Below are positions 7,557 through 15,510 of a stretch of 58,819 nt of DNA, piece by piece. Position numbers and translations under genes: made by a program. Position 1 is the stretch's first letter. Each line of letters begins with the position of its first letter. Origin of the DNA: CAYRVF01 sp964427535 (GTDB lineage: Bacteria; Chloroflexota; Ktedonobacteria; Ktedonobacterales; JADMIN01); assembly GCA_964427535.1 (NCBI GenBank), contig CAYRVF010000011.1, positions 1 to 58,819 of the forward strand, given 5' to 3'. A model generated the notes under the pieces. The model was given only the letters and a program-made list of their open reading frames with translations, had not been told where the DNA came from and did no database searches.

Positions 7557-10091
7557 ATGAGCGCTGATTCGGATGGCAGGAGCGCCCCCGCGGCGATAGC
7601 CACCTCAGCTTTGAACGGCTTGTCCGAGCAGGAGGTGCTTGCCCGGCGAGCACGTGGCGAGGGCAACACGGCCCCGCCACCCGCCAGCCGTAGCTACTGG
7701 CAGATTTTCAGCGAGAACGTCTTCACCTTTATCAACATCTGCCTCTTCGGCCTGGGCTTCGCACTCATCTTGCTCGGCCGCATAGGAGATGCGCTGGTCT
7801 CGACCGGCGTCATCCTGCTGAACGTGGCCGTGAGCGTGGTACAGGAGATACGCGCCAAGCGCACCCTTGACCACATTGCCCTGCTTACTCGTCCCACCGC
7901 GACCGTGATTCGCGACGGGCAGCAGCGGAGCGTCTCGCCGGACGACCTCGTCATCGGCGATGTGCTCGTCCTGCAGCCAGGCGATCAGATCGTGGTGGAC
8001 GGCGCCATCGCGGGCGACAGCCATGCGGAGGTAGATGAGTCGCTGCTCACCGGTGAGTCCGCTCCAGTCAGCAAGCACGCTGGCGACCGGGTCTACTCTG
8101 GCACGTTCTGCACGAGCGGCACCGTGCGTTACGTCGCGGAGCAAGTCGGCGATAAGAGTCTGGCACACCAGATCACCACCAGCGCACATGCGTTTCGCCG
8201 GGTGCTAACTCCGCTTCAGCAAGAGATCTACCTCGTCATTCGCATCGCGCTTCTCATCGTGGTGTACTTCGAGTTCCTGCTGGTGTTGATCTCTGTGCTC
8301 CGTCAGGTCAATCTGGCCGAGAGCGTGGCGAACTCTACGATTGTCGCGGGGCTGGTGCCGAATGGCCTCTTCCTCTCGATCGCCGTTGCCTATGCGCTCG
8401 GCGCCACTCGCATTCTGCGCTTCGGCGCGCTCGTCCAACAGTCCAACGCCATCGAGTCGTTGAGCCACGTGAACGTGCTGTGCCTCGACAAGACTGGCAC
8501 TCTGACAGCCAACCGTCTACAGGTCGACCATCTATACCCACTCGAAGGCACAGAGGCCGAGCTTGCGGCGACGCTCGGTATCATCGCGGCCAGTGAGTCC
8601 AGCGGCAATGCGACCACCGCGGCGATAGCTGCGGCGTGGCCAACGTCCGCGCATCACGCCATCGCGGAGGTTGCTTTCTCATCGGCACGCAAATGGAGCG
8701 CGGTCGCGTTCGATGACGCTCCTACGGCGACGCCAACACTGCGCGGCATCTATGCGCTGGGCGCACCCGAACTGCTCCGCCCATATCTACAGGCGAGCGA
8801 TCCGGCGGCTCCCGCGTGGCGCGCTATCGCGGATCAGGTGAGCAGTATCGCCGGCCAGGGGCTACGCGTCTTACTTGTCGCGCACGCACCTGATCCGGGC
8901 GCTCTCGAAGACCGCGGCGATGCGTCGCGGCTGCCATCCGGCATGCGTGCGCTCGGACTGCTCAGCCTGCGCGACGAGCTGCGGCCAGAGGCTCGTGAAG
9001 CGCTGGCCGCATTCATGCAAGCGGGCGTGCGACCGAAGATCATCTCGGGCGACAACCCCGACACCGTCGCTGCACTGGCCCAGCAAGCCGGTGTCGGCTC
9101 AGACGCCATCCCTGTCTCTGGCCCAGATCTCGACGCGCTGACCGACGCGGACTTCGCCAGCACCGCCGAAGCCAGCACTATCTTCGGGCGTATCACGCCA
9201 CAGCAAAAGGCGCGTCTCGTGTCCGCGCTGCGTGATCGAGGGCACTACGTTGCGATGATCGGCGACGGCGTCAACGATGTGCTCTCGCTCAAGCAGGCCC
9301 AACTGGCCATCGCGATGCACAGTGGAAGCCAGGCCGCTCGGGGAGTCGCGGACGTCGTGCTGATGCACGATTCTTTTGAGGTGCTGGTGCCAGCGGTCAG
9401 AGAAGGGCAGCGCATCATCAACGGCATGCAAGACATCCTGAAGCTCTTCCTGACGCGCATCAGCACCGTCGGGCTCGTGATTCTCTCCGCGCTTGTGCTC
9501 GGACAATTTCCACTCGCGCTGCGGCAAGGCTCGCTGGTCACGCTTTTCTCGGTCGGTATTCCCACAGTGTTGCTCGCCATCTGGGCGGCGCCCGGCCCGA
9601 CGCCGCGTGAGAGCCTCGTCCACAAGCTGATGCACTTCATAATCCCTCCGGTGCTCGCGACGAGTGTGCTTGCTCTCCTGCTCTTCGTCGGCACCTACAC
9701 ACTCCATCTCTCTGAAGCGGACGCACTCAACATGCATTTAGGTTCCGAGTCGTACGTCCCAGGCGCGCTGGCCGCCGCACAGACGGTCCTGGCCGCATTC
9801 CTGGTCGTAACCGGACTGCTCCTCGTGATCTTCGTCAAGCCCCCGACGCCGTGGTGGACGGGCGGCAGTCCGCTCAGCACCGACCGCCGCCCAACGCTGC
9901 TTGCAATCGGCCTCTTGCTGACGTTCGCGCTCGTGACACTCGTCCCAGTGCTCCGTAGGCTGTTCTCGCTCGCGCCCATGGGACCCCAGGAGTACGCGCT
10001 CGTGGCGGGAACTTCGGTAATCTGGCTGCTTGTGGTGCGGGTGCTCTGGCGCCAGCGCCTGCTGAGTCGCTTCCTCGGCATCGAGGTCTGA
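7557..10091 (+). CDS. CtpE-like cation-transporting P-type ATPase
   Basis: The 844-residue product begins at the ATG after CAGGAGAGGTG. It has all catalytic elements of a P-type ATPase: actuator TGES at 165-168, phosphorylation motif DKTGT with Asp311, and the hinge GDGVNDVLSLKQA. It has about ten hydrophobic helices (two before the actuator, two after, six at the C-terminus) and no N-terminal heavy-metal domain. Overall spacing and the VQEIRAKRTLD segment resemble mycobacterial CtpE, a proposed calcium importer. The M4 motif, PEGL in CtpE and Ca/Na,K-type pumps, is VPNGL here, which changes an ion-contacting glutamate to asparagine; ion specificity is therefore open. It stands alone rather than in an operon. 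Confidence 0.9.
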   Translation: MSADSDGRSAPAAIATSALNGLSEQEVLARRARGEGNTAPPPASRSYWQIFSENVFTFINICLFGLGFALILLGRIGDALVSTGVILLNVAVSVVQEIRAKRTLDHIALLTRPTATVIRDGQQRSVSPDDLVIGDVLVLQPGDQIVVDGAIAGDSHAEVDESLLTGESAPVSKHAGDRVYSGTFCTSGTVRYVAEQVGDKSLAHQITTSAHAFRRVLTPLQQEIYLVIRIALLIVVYFEFLLVLISVLRQVNLAESVANSTIVAGLVPNGLFLSIAVAYALGATRILRFGALVQQSNAIESLSHVNVLCLDKTGTLTANRLQVDHLYPLEGTEAELAATLGIIAASESSGNATTAAIAAAWPTSAHHAIAEVAFSSARKWSAVAFDDAPTATPTLRGIYALGAPELLRPYLQASDPAAPAWRAIADQVSSIAGQGLRVLLVAHAPDPGALEDRGDASRLPSGMRALGLLSLRDELRPEAREALAAFMQAGVRPKIISGDNPDTVAALAQQAGVGSDAIPVSGPDLDALTDADFASTAEASTIFGRITPQQKARLVSALRDRGHYVAMIGDGVNDVLSLKQAQLAIAMHSGSQAARGVADVVLMHDSFEVLVPAVREGQRIINGMQDILKLFLTRISTVGLVILSALVLGQFPLALRQGSLVTLFSVGIPTVLLAIWAAPGPTPRESLVHKLMHFIIPPVLATSVLALLLFVGTYTLHLSEADALNMHLGSESYVPGALAAAQTVLAAFLVVTGLLLVIFVKPPTPWWTGGSPLSTDRRPTLLAIGLLLTFALVTLVPVLRRLFSLAPMGPQEYALVAGTSVIWLLVVRVLWRQRLLSRFLGIEV

Positions 10092-10410
10092 GCCGGATCG
10101 CCTAGAGCGCATTCTGCCGCCATCGTCCTCGTCAGGTTGCAGAGTCACGTTGTACTTCAGAGACATGTAACGCCCATTTTCTTCGCGGGCCTGATCTGGC
10201 CTGGGCTCACGCACACTCCAGCGCTTCTCTCCTCGCCTACTTGGATTTCTGTTCAATCACCCATTTGGGCCAGCGCAGTTACGCTGCACAAGAAGGCGCG
10301 GTACCATCGCTCCTGCCGCGGCTGAGTTGGGAGACGCGCGCAACCACCTCCCGACACGGCTCACTCACGATGTGTTCAAGCGACACCACGGAAGGGTGGA
10401 GGGGTAGGAC
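10092..10410. other. Intergenic region upstream of the redox operon
   Basis: About 320 bases between the P-type ATPase and the first gene of the redox operon. No coding frame with a plausible start was found. A purine-rich ribosome-binding segment (GGAGGGG, near 10397) precedes the next ATG. The operon promoter should lie here, but no clear -35/-10 pair stands out. Confidence 0.4.
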
Positions 10411-12042
10411 ATGGATAGACAGAATATGCGGATGCCACCGCGAGATGTCAGGAGGGCCGAACGTCCTCGTACCGGTCGTGGAGTGCCGATCTGGAAATTC
10501 GCCGTTCCCGCGCTTGGGGTGGTGCTGGTAGCGGGCGCTGCTGCCGTGGGTATCTACGGCACTGGGCCGCACTCGACCATCATGGCTGCGCAGCCACAGC
10601 ACGACAAGGCGAAGCATGAGGCAGAGGCGGAGCTCGGCGCAACGCACGGTCAGCAGCGCAACAACGACTGCACGCTCATCGTACCAGCGAGCCCGCTCTC
10701 GGCGCAGGGCCTCGCCACACCATATCAGCTTACGGCAACTAACCCCGCCAACAACAACTGCCACGAGGCAAACTCGACGCAGGCAGTGTTCGTGCAGGCC
10801 GCGGTGATCGACCCAAATTCGGGGCAAATTTCGATCTATAACCCGCTGGTGATCGACAAGGGCACGAAGCCCGCCGCCGCTCCGGTCGTACCGACGCTGC
10901 CCAACGGCGCCGTCGTCGGCATCTGGTTCGGCTCGAATGGTATGGGGCTGCGACTGCGGGGTGCGAATGCTGGTGCGCCGCAGGCTTCGGGCTGCGTGAA
11001 CGGCCTAGGAAACTCGATCTTCGGCCAGGTCGCGTACTGCAACGCGCCCGCGTTCTTCCAGACGGCCAACCAGCTCATCCAGGCGGGCAAGCTAACACCT
11101 CCGCCGCTTGGCATCGCGAGCGATGGCATGACCTGCCCGACCGTGCGTGACTTCTCGGTCGTCGACCAGGACCAGAGCGACAACGTTACGGCGACGTATC
11201 TCGTTTCCCAGGACGACACACTGGCGCAGAGCACCGATGCGAACGCCGCTGCGCTGCCTGGCAGCACAACCCTTACGAACGCCAGCGACAATCGCCTGCT
11301 CTCTGTCGCGCTGGACAACGCCCTCGGCTGCACGCCGTGGACGGCTCCCGATCTTGCCAACCCTGGGCACATGGTGCCGGCACAGCCGCTCGACGAGATT
11401 CAGGCGGCGATGTATCAGAAGGCTCCCATCGCGCTCGTTCCGAGTGGCGACCCCATGACGGTGGTGAACGGTCAACCCAATGTGGCCAAGCAGAATCTGT
11501 ATCGTGCCGGCGTGGACCAGACGCCCACTCAAGCTGGGCAAACCGCAGCTGACCAGCGCACGTATTGCCAGAATCTGCTGAATATCGCCCCCGCGCGCAT
11601 TCAGCTCGACCGCACAATGACAGTCGGCAGAGCGTCACCCGATGCCGGCGTCGCGAACAGCCTGTTCACCTTCCTGGCATCCCGCTTTGACGTGACGTTT
11701 GGCCCGAATGGACTGAACTGCGCGGCGCTGCTGCACAAGGCGAGCCCCATCAAGGTCATCATGAAGAATGGCATCGCCGTCGACGCCACGTTCGCCGCAC
11801 CTGCGAACAACGGCGCCGCCGCACAGCCTGCCGCGACTGGTGCTGGCGCGCAGCCCGCTGTGACTGGTGCCAACACGCAGCCTGCCGCGAACGGCACCGC
11901 TGCCACGCCTGCCGCCACGGGGCAGCCCGCGACGAACGGACAGGCTGGGCAAGCGAGTTCGACCGCCCAGCCTGCCAACAATGGGCAAACCAGTACCAGT
12001 CCGGCAGATGCGACCCCGACGGCGCAGGGCACAGGGGCGTAG
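10411..12042 (+). CDS. Membrane-anchored secreted protein with low-complexity tail, first gene of redox operon
   Basis: The product has 543 residues. A short basic cytoplasmic end (rich in Arg) precedes one hydrophobic helix (about 28-50, IWKFAVPALGVVLVAG), so the rest should lie outside the cell. The outer part holds several cysteines (NNDCTL, NNNCHE, SGCVNGLG, AYCNAPAFF, MTCPTVRDF, LGCTPW, YCQNLLN, LNCAALL), which could form disulfides. The last ~90 residues (from about 455) are an Ala/Pro/Thr/Asn/Gly/Gln-rich repeat (QPAATGAG, QPATNGQAG), likely a flexible spacer. I recognise it only as a conserved secreted protein of unknown function. The next gene starts four bases after its stop, so it is in one transcript with the FAD, Fe-S and b-type genes. 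Confidence 0.7.
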   Translation: MDRQNMRMPPRDVRRAERPRTGRGVPIWKFAVPALGVVLVAGAAAVGIYGTGPHSTIMAAQPQHDKAKHEAEAELGATHGQQRNNDCTLIVPASPLSAQGLATPYQLTATNPANNNCHEANSTQAVFVQAAVIDPNSGQISIYNPLVIDKGTKPAAAPVVPTLPNGAVVGIWFGSNGMGLRLRGANAGAPQASGCVNGLGNSIFGQVAYCNAPAFFQTANQLIQAGKLTPPPLGIASDGMTCPTVRDFSVVDQDQSDNVTATYLVSQDDTLAQSTDANAAALPGSTTLTNASDNRLLSVALDNALGCTPWTAPDLANPGHMVPAQPLDEIQAAMYQKAPIALVPSGDPMTVVNGQPNVAKQNLYRAGVDQTPTQAGQTAADQRTYCQNLLNIAPARIQLDRTMTVGRASPDAGVANSLFTFLASRFDVTFGPNGLNCAALLHKASPIKVIMKNGIAVDATFAAPANNGAAAQPAATGAGAQPAVTGANTQPAANGTAATPAATGQPATNGQAGQASSTAQPANNGQTSTSPADATPTAQGTGA

Positions 12043-12046
12043 CGGA

Positions 12047-12385
12047 ATGTGGCTTCTCGCACGCTTTCCACGCTTCATGGCCTGGCTCACAGTAGTCGCG
12101 CTCCTTGGCGTTCTGACGCTCGGCGTGCTGCAGGGAATGCGCACGCTCGGGCAACAGAGCCAGGCGCGCATGGAACACGTTCACGCGTTCGTCGTCGCCA
12201 TTCGAGCGGGAGACGTCTTCGCCGTGCGCGTGCCCGGGCGTACTGGAGTGCTCTGGTTTCGGGCGGCGCGCGGGGGACACATCTCGTTCGCTCATCTGTG
12301 GCGCCATCTCCACGAACACGCACCGACCGACATCGTCTATGAACAGCAACCAAACCAACCGCTGGTGGCGTGGGAAGCCGACTAG
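12047..12385 (+). CDS. Small single-pass membrane protein of redox operon
   Basis: The 112-residue product starts at the ATG four bases after the previous stop, which suggests translational coupling; no strong Shine-Dalgarno is seen. Residues about 10-30 (FMAWLTVVALLGVLTLGVLQ) form one membrane helix. The remaining ~80 residues are soluble, with the segments VHAFVVAIRAGDVFAVRVPG and VLWFRAARGGHISFAHLWRHLHEHAP, rich in His and aromatic residues. No known domain was recognised. Its position between the secreted protein and the flavoprotein suggests a role in assembling or anchoring the redox complex; this is inference. Confidence 0.65.
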   Translation: MWLLARFPRFMAWLTVVALLGVLTLGVLQGMRTLGQQSQARMEHVHAFVVAIRAGDVFAVRVPGRTGVLWFRAARGGHISFAHLWRHLHEHAPTDIVYEQQPNQPLVAWEAD

Positions 12386-12412
12386 TAGATAGACACGCGA
12401 AAGGAGGCTCTC

Positions 12413-13945
12413 ATGCCGCTTGACACGCCACCCCGACTAACGTTACCCGATGGCAAACCAGCATCATCGTTTGATCCGCTGGGCACGCTCAAGGTCCCAG
12501 CGGCCGGGGGCAGTCGCTTTGGCAGCGCCGGTCCGCATGTCGCCGCGAGCGCACGGCCAGCAGATCGCGCGGATCGCGCGGATGTACTCATCGTCGGCAA
12601 CGGCATCGCGGGCTGCATCGCCGCGATGGAAACGCGCCAGTACGCGCCCGATGCGAATGTCTTGATCGTCACAGAGCAAAATCATCCGACGATCAACACG
12701 CCAGCGCTGAAGCAGTTTGGCGCCGGTCGCATCCAGCTCGAGCAACTGCTCGCGTATCCTGCCGGAATCGAGCAAGAGCTGGGCATCAATGTCCTCAATC
12801 AGCGGGCGACCGCACTGGATGCCGCCACGCATCACGTGACGCTCGCGAACGGCCAGACCATCGGCTACCGCGCGCTGCTGCTCGCTACGGGCGCCAGAGC
12901 AGCCGGGCTGCCCGCGACCATGCCCGGCCGGGACTTCGACGGCGTGCTCACGCTGCATACGCTGCAGAACTACCTTGACCTGCGACGCAGGATGCCCGCC
13001 GCCTCGTCGGTCGTGGTGATCGGCGGAGGCTATCACGCCGCGGAGACCGCGATGCTCCTGCGCCATCATCGCGTCCGCGTGACATGGCTCATCCGAGGGC
13101 GCAGTCTGTTGCCACACCTGATGGACCCCGCGGCGTCCGATCTCGTGCTCAAGCACATCAAGCGCCAGGGAGTCGATGTGCGACTGGAGACCGAGGCCGC
13201 CGGTATCGTCGGACGCATGGGCACAGTCGCTGGTGTCCTGACCACCGACGACGAGTACATTCCCTGCGACGTCGTGATCGCCGCGACAGGAGTGCGGCCC
13301 GATAGCACGCTCGCGCGGGCGGCGGGTCTCGTCGCCGACGGCCAGTCTGGGATCGCCGTCAACTCGAAACTGCGGACGTCCGCGCCAGACGTCTACGCGG
13401 CGGGAGCGGTGGCGGGCGTGCTCGACCCGCAAACCGGCCTGCGTGACGCGCGCGGCCAGTGGTACTACGCGGTGCAGCAGGGGCGACTGGCAGCCGCCGC
13501 GATCACAGGCACGCCCATCCCAGAGGGCGCGGCGTCTGGCGCGACGGGCAACTACTGGCATATGACACAGTTCGACAAGCTCGGCGTGCTGACGGCGGGC
13601 TCGCCTATGCTGACTCAGCGCGACCATCCCGACAACGAGGTGATGACCAACGGCTCCGGTAGTTTCTACCGACGCATCGTCGTGCGTCATGGACATCTCG
13701 TCGGCTACCTCGCCGTCGGGACCGGCCAGCTCGGCGGCCTGCCGATCAAGCGCCTCATCGACGAGCGCATCTGCGTTGACGAGATCACTCGCAGCCTGCT
13801 CGCCGAAGACTTCGACCTCCGGTCCTTCTTCACGCAGCGACGCCTCTACGCACTGGCGACGGGTGAGGTCGGCGCGGTGCCGAGCCGAACGGCGGTGGAG
13901 TCCCGACAGATACCCGACGTCTGGCAGGCGCAATCTGCCTCATGA
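12413..13945 (+). CDS. FAD/NAD(P)-binding oxidoreductase of redox operon
   Basis: A strong AAGGAGG (12401-12407) fixes the ATG. The 510-residue protein has an unusual ~55-residue Pro/Ala-rich N-terminal extension, then a two-dinucleotide-fold flavoprotein of the nitrite reductase/rubredoxin reductase type: FAD motif VGNGIAG near 61-67, LLLATGARA, NAD(P) motif VIGGGYHAAE, and IAATGVRPDSTLA. The C-terminal FAD-binding motif, normally YAAGDVA, reads YAAGAVA with Ala332 in place of the aspartate that usually contacts the flavin ribityl chain. The C-terminal domain (NYWHMTQFDKLGVLTAG) resembles the reductase C-terminal dimer domain. It probably passes electrons between NAD(P)H and the ferredoxin encoded next; direction is unknown. 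Confidence 0.88.
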   Translation: MPLDTPPRLTLPDGKPASSFDPLGTLKVPAAGGSRFGSAGPHVAASARPADRADRADVLIVGNGIAGCIAAMETRQYAPDANVLIVTEQNHPTINTPALKQFGAGRIQLEQLLAYPAGIEQELGINVLNQRATALDAATHHVTLANGQTIGYRALLLATGARAAGLPATMPGRDFDGVLTLHTLQNYLDLRRRMPAASSVVVIGGGYHAAETAMLLRHHRVRVTWLIRGRSLLPHLMDPAASDLVLKHIKRQGVDVRLETEAAGIVGRMGTVAGVLTTDDEYIPCDVVIAATGVRPDSTLARAAGLVADGQSGIAVNSKLRTSAPDVYAAGAVAGVLDPQTGLRDARGQWYYAVQQGRLAAAAITGTPIPEGAASGATGNYWHMTQFDKLGVLTAGSPMLTQRDHPDNEVMTNGSGSFYRRIVVRHGHLVGYLAVGTGQLGGLPIKRLIDERICVDEITRSLLAEDFDLRSFFTQRRLYALATGEVGAVPSRTAVESRQIPDVWQAQSAS

Positions 13946-14007
13946 GTGTGGGCGCGTCATAGTATTTCACAATCCTGGTAGATAGGAATGGTTCAAGGAG
14001 GAAACGA

Positions 14008-14427
14008 ATGCACAGACCTCGCTCTCAGGTAGCGGAAGAGCTATCCGCCTGTATACGCTGCAACGAGTGTCTGGCGGCATGTCCCGCCCTCCCCGGACCG
14101 ATCACCATCAAGACACTGAACCAGCAGACGCTCGAAGGTCCCATCTCTGGCGACGTCGCACACTTCGCTCAGGCATGCTTCCAGTGTGGCGCATGTGTGC
14201 CGGTATGCCCGGTCGGCCTGCATCGGGATGCCATGATGCTCTGGCTGAAGATGCGGCTACTCAGCGGAAACGCATCCGCGAGCAATACGTCGCCGCGTGT
14301 GCCCGCCATACCAGTCGCAGCCGCCAGCAGCGCGCGCCACAGACAGTTCGTCGACGTCCCAGGGATGGCACACACCGGCACACCCGCGCCCGGCAGATCG
14401 GGCGAGAGCTGGAGGGGGCGGCGATGA
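14008..14427 (+). CDS. Two-cluster 4Fe-4S ferredoxin-type protein
   Basis: AAGGAGG at 13995-14001 precedes the ATG. The 139-residue product has two classical CxxCxxCxxxCP motifs: CIRCNECLAACP near residues 15-26 and CFQCGACVPVCP near 55-66, enough ligands for two [4Fe-4S] clusters, in the spacing seen in succinate dehydrogenase/heterodisulfide-reductase-like subunits. The tail after residue ~85 is Ser/Ala/Arg-rich and probably disordered. The stop overlaps the next ATG (ATGA), implying translational coupling to the membrane subunit. It probably carries electrons between the flavoprotein and the membrane. Confidence 0.9.
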   Translation: MHRPRSQVAEELSACIRCNECLAACPALPGPITIKTLNQQTLEGPISGDVAHFAQACFQCGACVPVCPVGLHRDAMMLWLKMRLLSGNASASNTSPRVPAIPVAAASSARHRQFVDVPGMAHTGTPAPGRSGESWRGRR

Positions 14428-15344
14428 TAGCGCACTCGGGCAGGCCGCTTGAGACCCCGCGTGTCGCTCGCTACTCTCCCTTCGGCGGGAAGCTTTCACG
14501 CACGCAGCGAACCGCGAGTGTCGTCGCGCTCCTCGCCGGCGGTGGACTGGTGTATCTGTATAGCCGGTACCTGCAGAGCGGCGACGTGTCGCCAGACAGC
14601 GTCTATGGCTATGCCTTCGCGATTTCCGGCACGCTGCTGTTGCTGCTCGTCGGCGTCGGGTATGCCATCCGCAAGCGTGTGCGGCGCCACTGGGCAAGGA
14701 CGCTGCACACGCTGCTCGCATGGCACATGGTCGGCGGCATCCTTGGTCTGGCGCTCATCCTGATGCACGCGGCGGGCAACTACAACTCGCGCACCGGAAC
14801 GTACGCCTTGTGCGGTCTCATCGCACTGGTGCTGAGTGGCATGCTCGGACGTCTCCTCGACCGCCTGGCGCCACGGTTTGCCGCGAAGGCGGCACTGCGC
14901 GCGCTCACGGACGACGGCGAAGAGCGTCTAGAGGTGCTCGTCGGCACGCTTGGCGCACGGCAGACCGGCCGACCCGCGGGTCCTCCCTCAGCCAAACTCC
15001 ATGCGACGGGGACACCGTGGGACCTCGCCTACTACGGACTGGAGACACGCCCGGAGGAGATTCCCTCGCTGCTCGGCCATGACAAGACGGGTCGGGCAGC
15101 CAGTACGCGAGCGCCACTTGCGAGTGCCGGCACGATGACCCGCTCCGGTGGACGCCGTGGTGGAGCGAAGGCCGATATGGCACGTGAGTCGGCTCACATC
15201 CAGCGGGCCATTGGCACCGAGCGGTATTTCCTTCAGCTCATACGCGTGTGGCGGCGCGTTCATACGGTCATCAGCCTGATCACCTTGGGTCTCGTGCTCT
15301 GGCACCTCGAATTCGCGGCCACGCTTCTGCTCAACGCGCGATAA
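14424..15344 (+). CDS. Membrane b-type-cytochrome-like subunit of redox operon
   Basis: The start is the ATG overlapping the previous stop, with GGAGGG just upstream. The 306-residue protein shows four hydrophobic segments: VALLAGGGLVYLYS, AFAISGTLLLLLVGVGYAI, MVGGILGLALILMHAA with GLIALVLSGMLG, and a C-terminal LITLGLVLWHLEFAATLLL. Histidines in membrane-facing positions (RRHWARTLHTLLAWHMV, ILMHAAGNYNS, VHTVISL, LWHLEF) could bind one or two b hemes, as in ferric-reductase or cytochrome-b-like proteins. A polar insert of ~130 residues with DDGEERLEVLVGTLG lies between helices. I infer it is the quinone- or periplasm-facing partner of the ferredoxin; heme binding is unproven. Confidence 0.75.
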   Translation: MIAHSGRPLETPRVARYSPFGGKLSRTQRTASVVALLAGGGLVYLYSRYLQSGDVSPDSVYGYAFAISGTLLLLLVGVGYAIRKRVRRHWARTLHTLLAWHMVGGILGLALILMHAAGNYNSRTGTYALCGLIALVLSGMLGRLLDRLAPRFAAKAALRALTDDGEERLEVLVGTLGARQTGRPAGPPSAKLHATGTPWDLAYYGLETRPEEIPSLLGHDKTGRAASTRAPLASAGTMTRSGGRRGGAKADMARESAHIQRAIGTERYFLQLIRVWRRVHTVISLITLGLVLWHLEFAATLLLNAR

Positions 15345-15402
15345 GCCGGCGCGCTCTGTCGCAAGCATGGTACCCACGTGTGACGATCGCACAGATCAAA
15401 CA

Positions 15403-15427
15403 GGGGAGGAGCAAATTGCCCCTCCCC
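15403..15427. terminator. Hairpin between convergent genes
   Basis: GGGGAGG (15403-15409) pairs with CCTCCCC (15421-15427); an inner GC/GC pair flanks an AAATT loop. It sits between the converging cytochrome-like gene and the flavin oxidase gene and could stop transcription from both sides. There is no strong U-tract. Confidence 0.5.
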
Positions 15428-15510
15428 GTTCGGAACGTCAGTCGCGAGACGAGCTGTTCATCGCCACACTCCGGCCATGACGTCTCGCCGCGTTGAGTGC
15501 AACGTCCGTC

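Noticed and set aside
12464..13933. Minus-strand open frame of 489 codons opposite the FAD oxidoreductase
   Set aside because: Antisense shadow of a high-GC gene; composition (His/Arg/Asp-rich) and lack of domains argue against coding.
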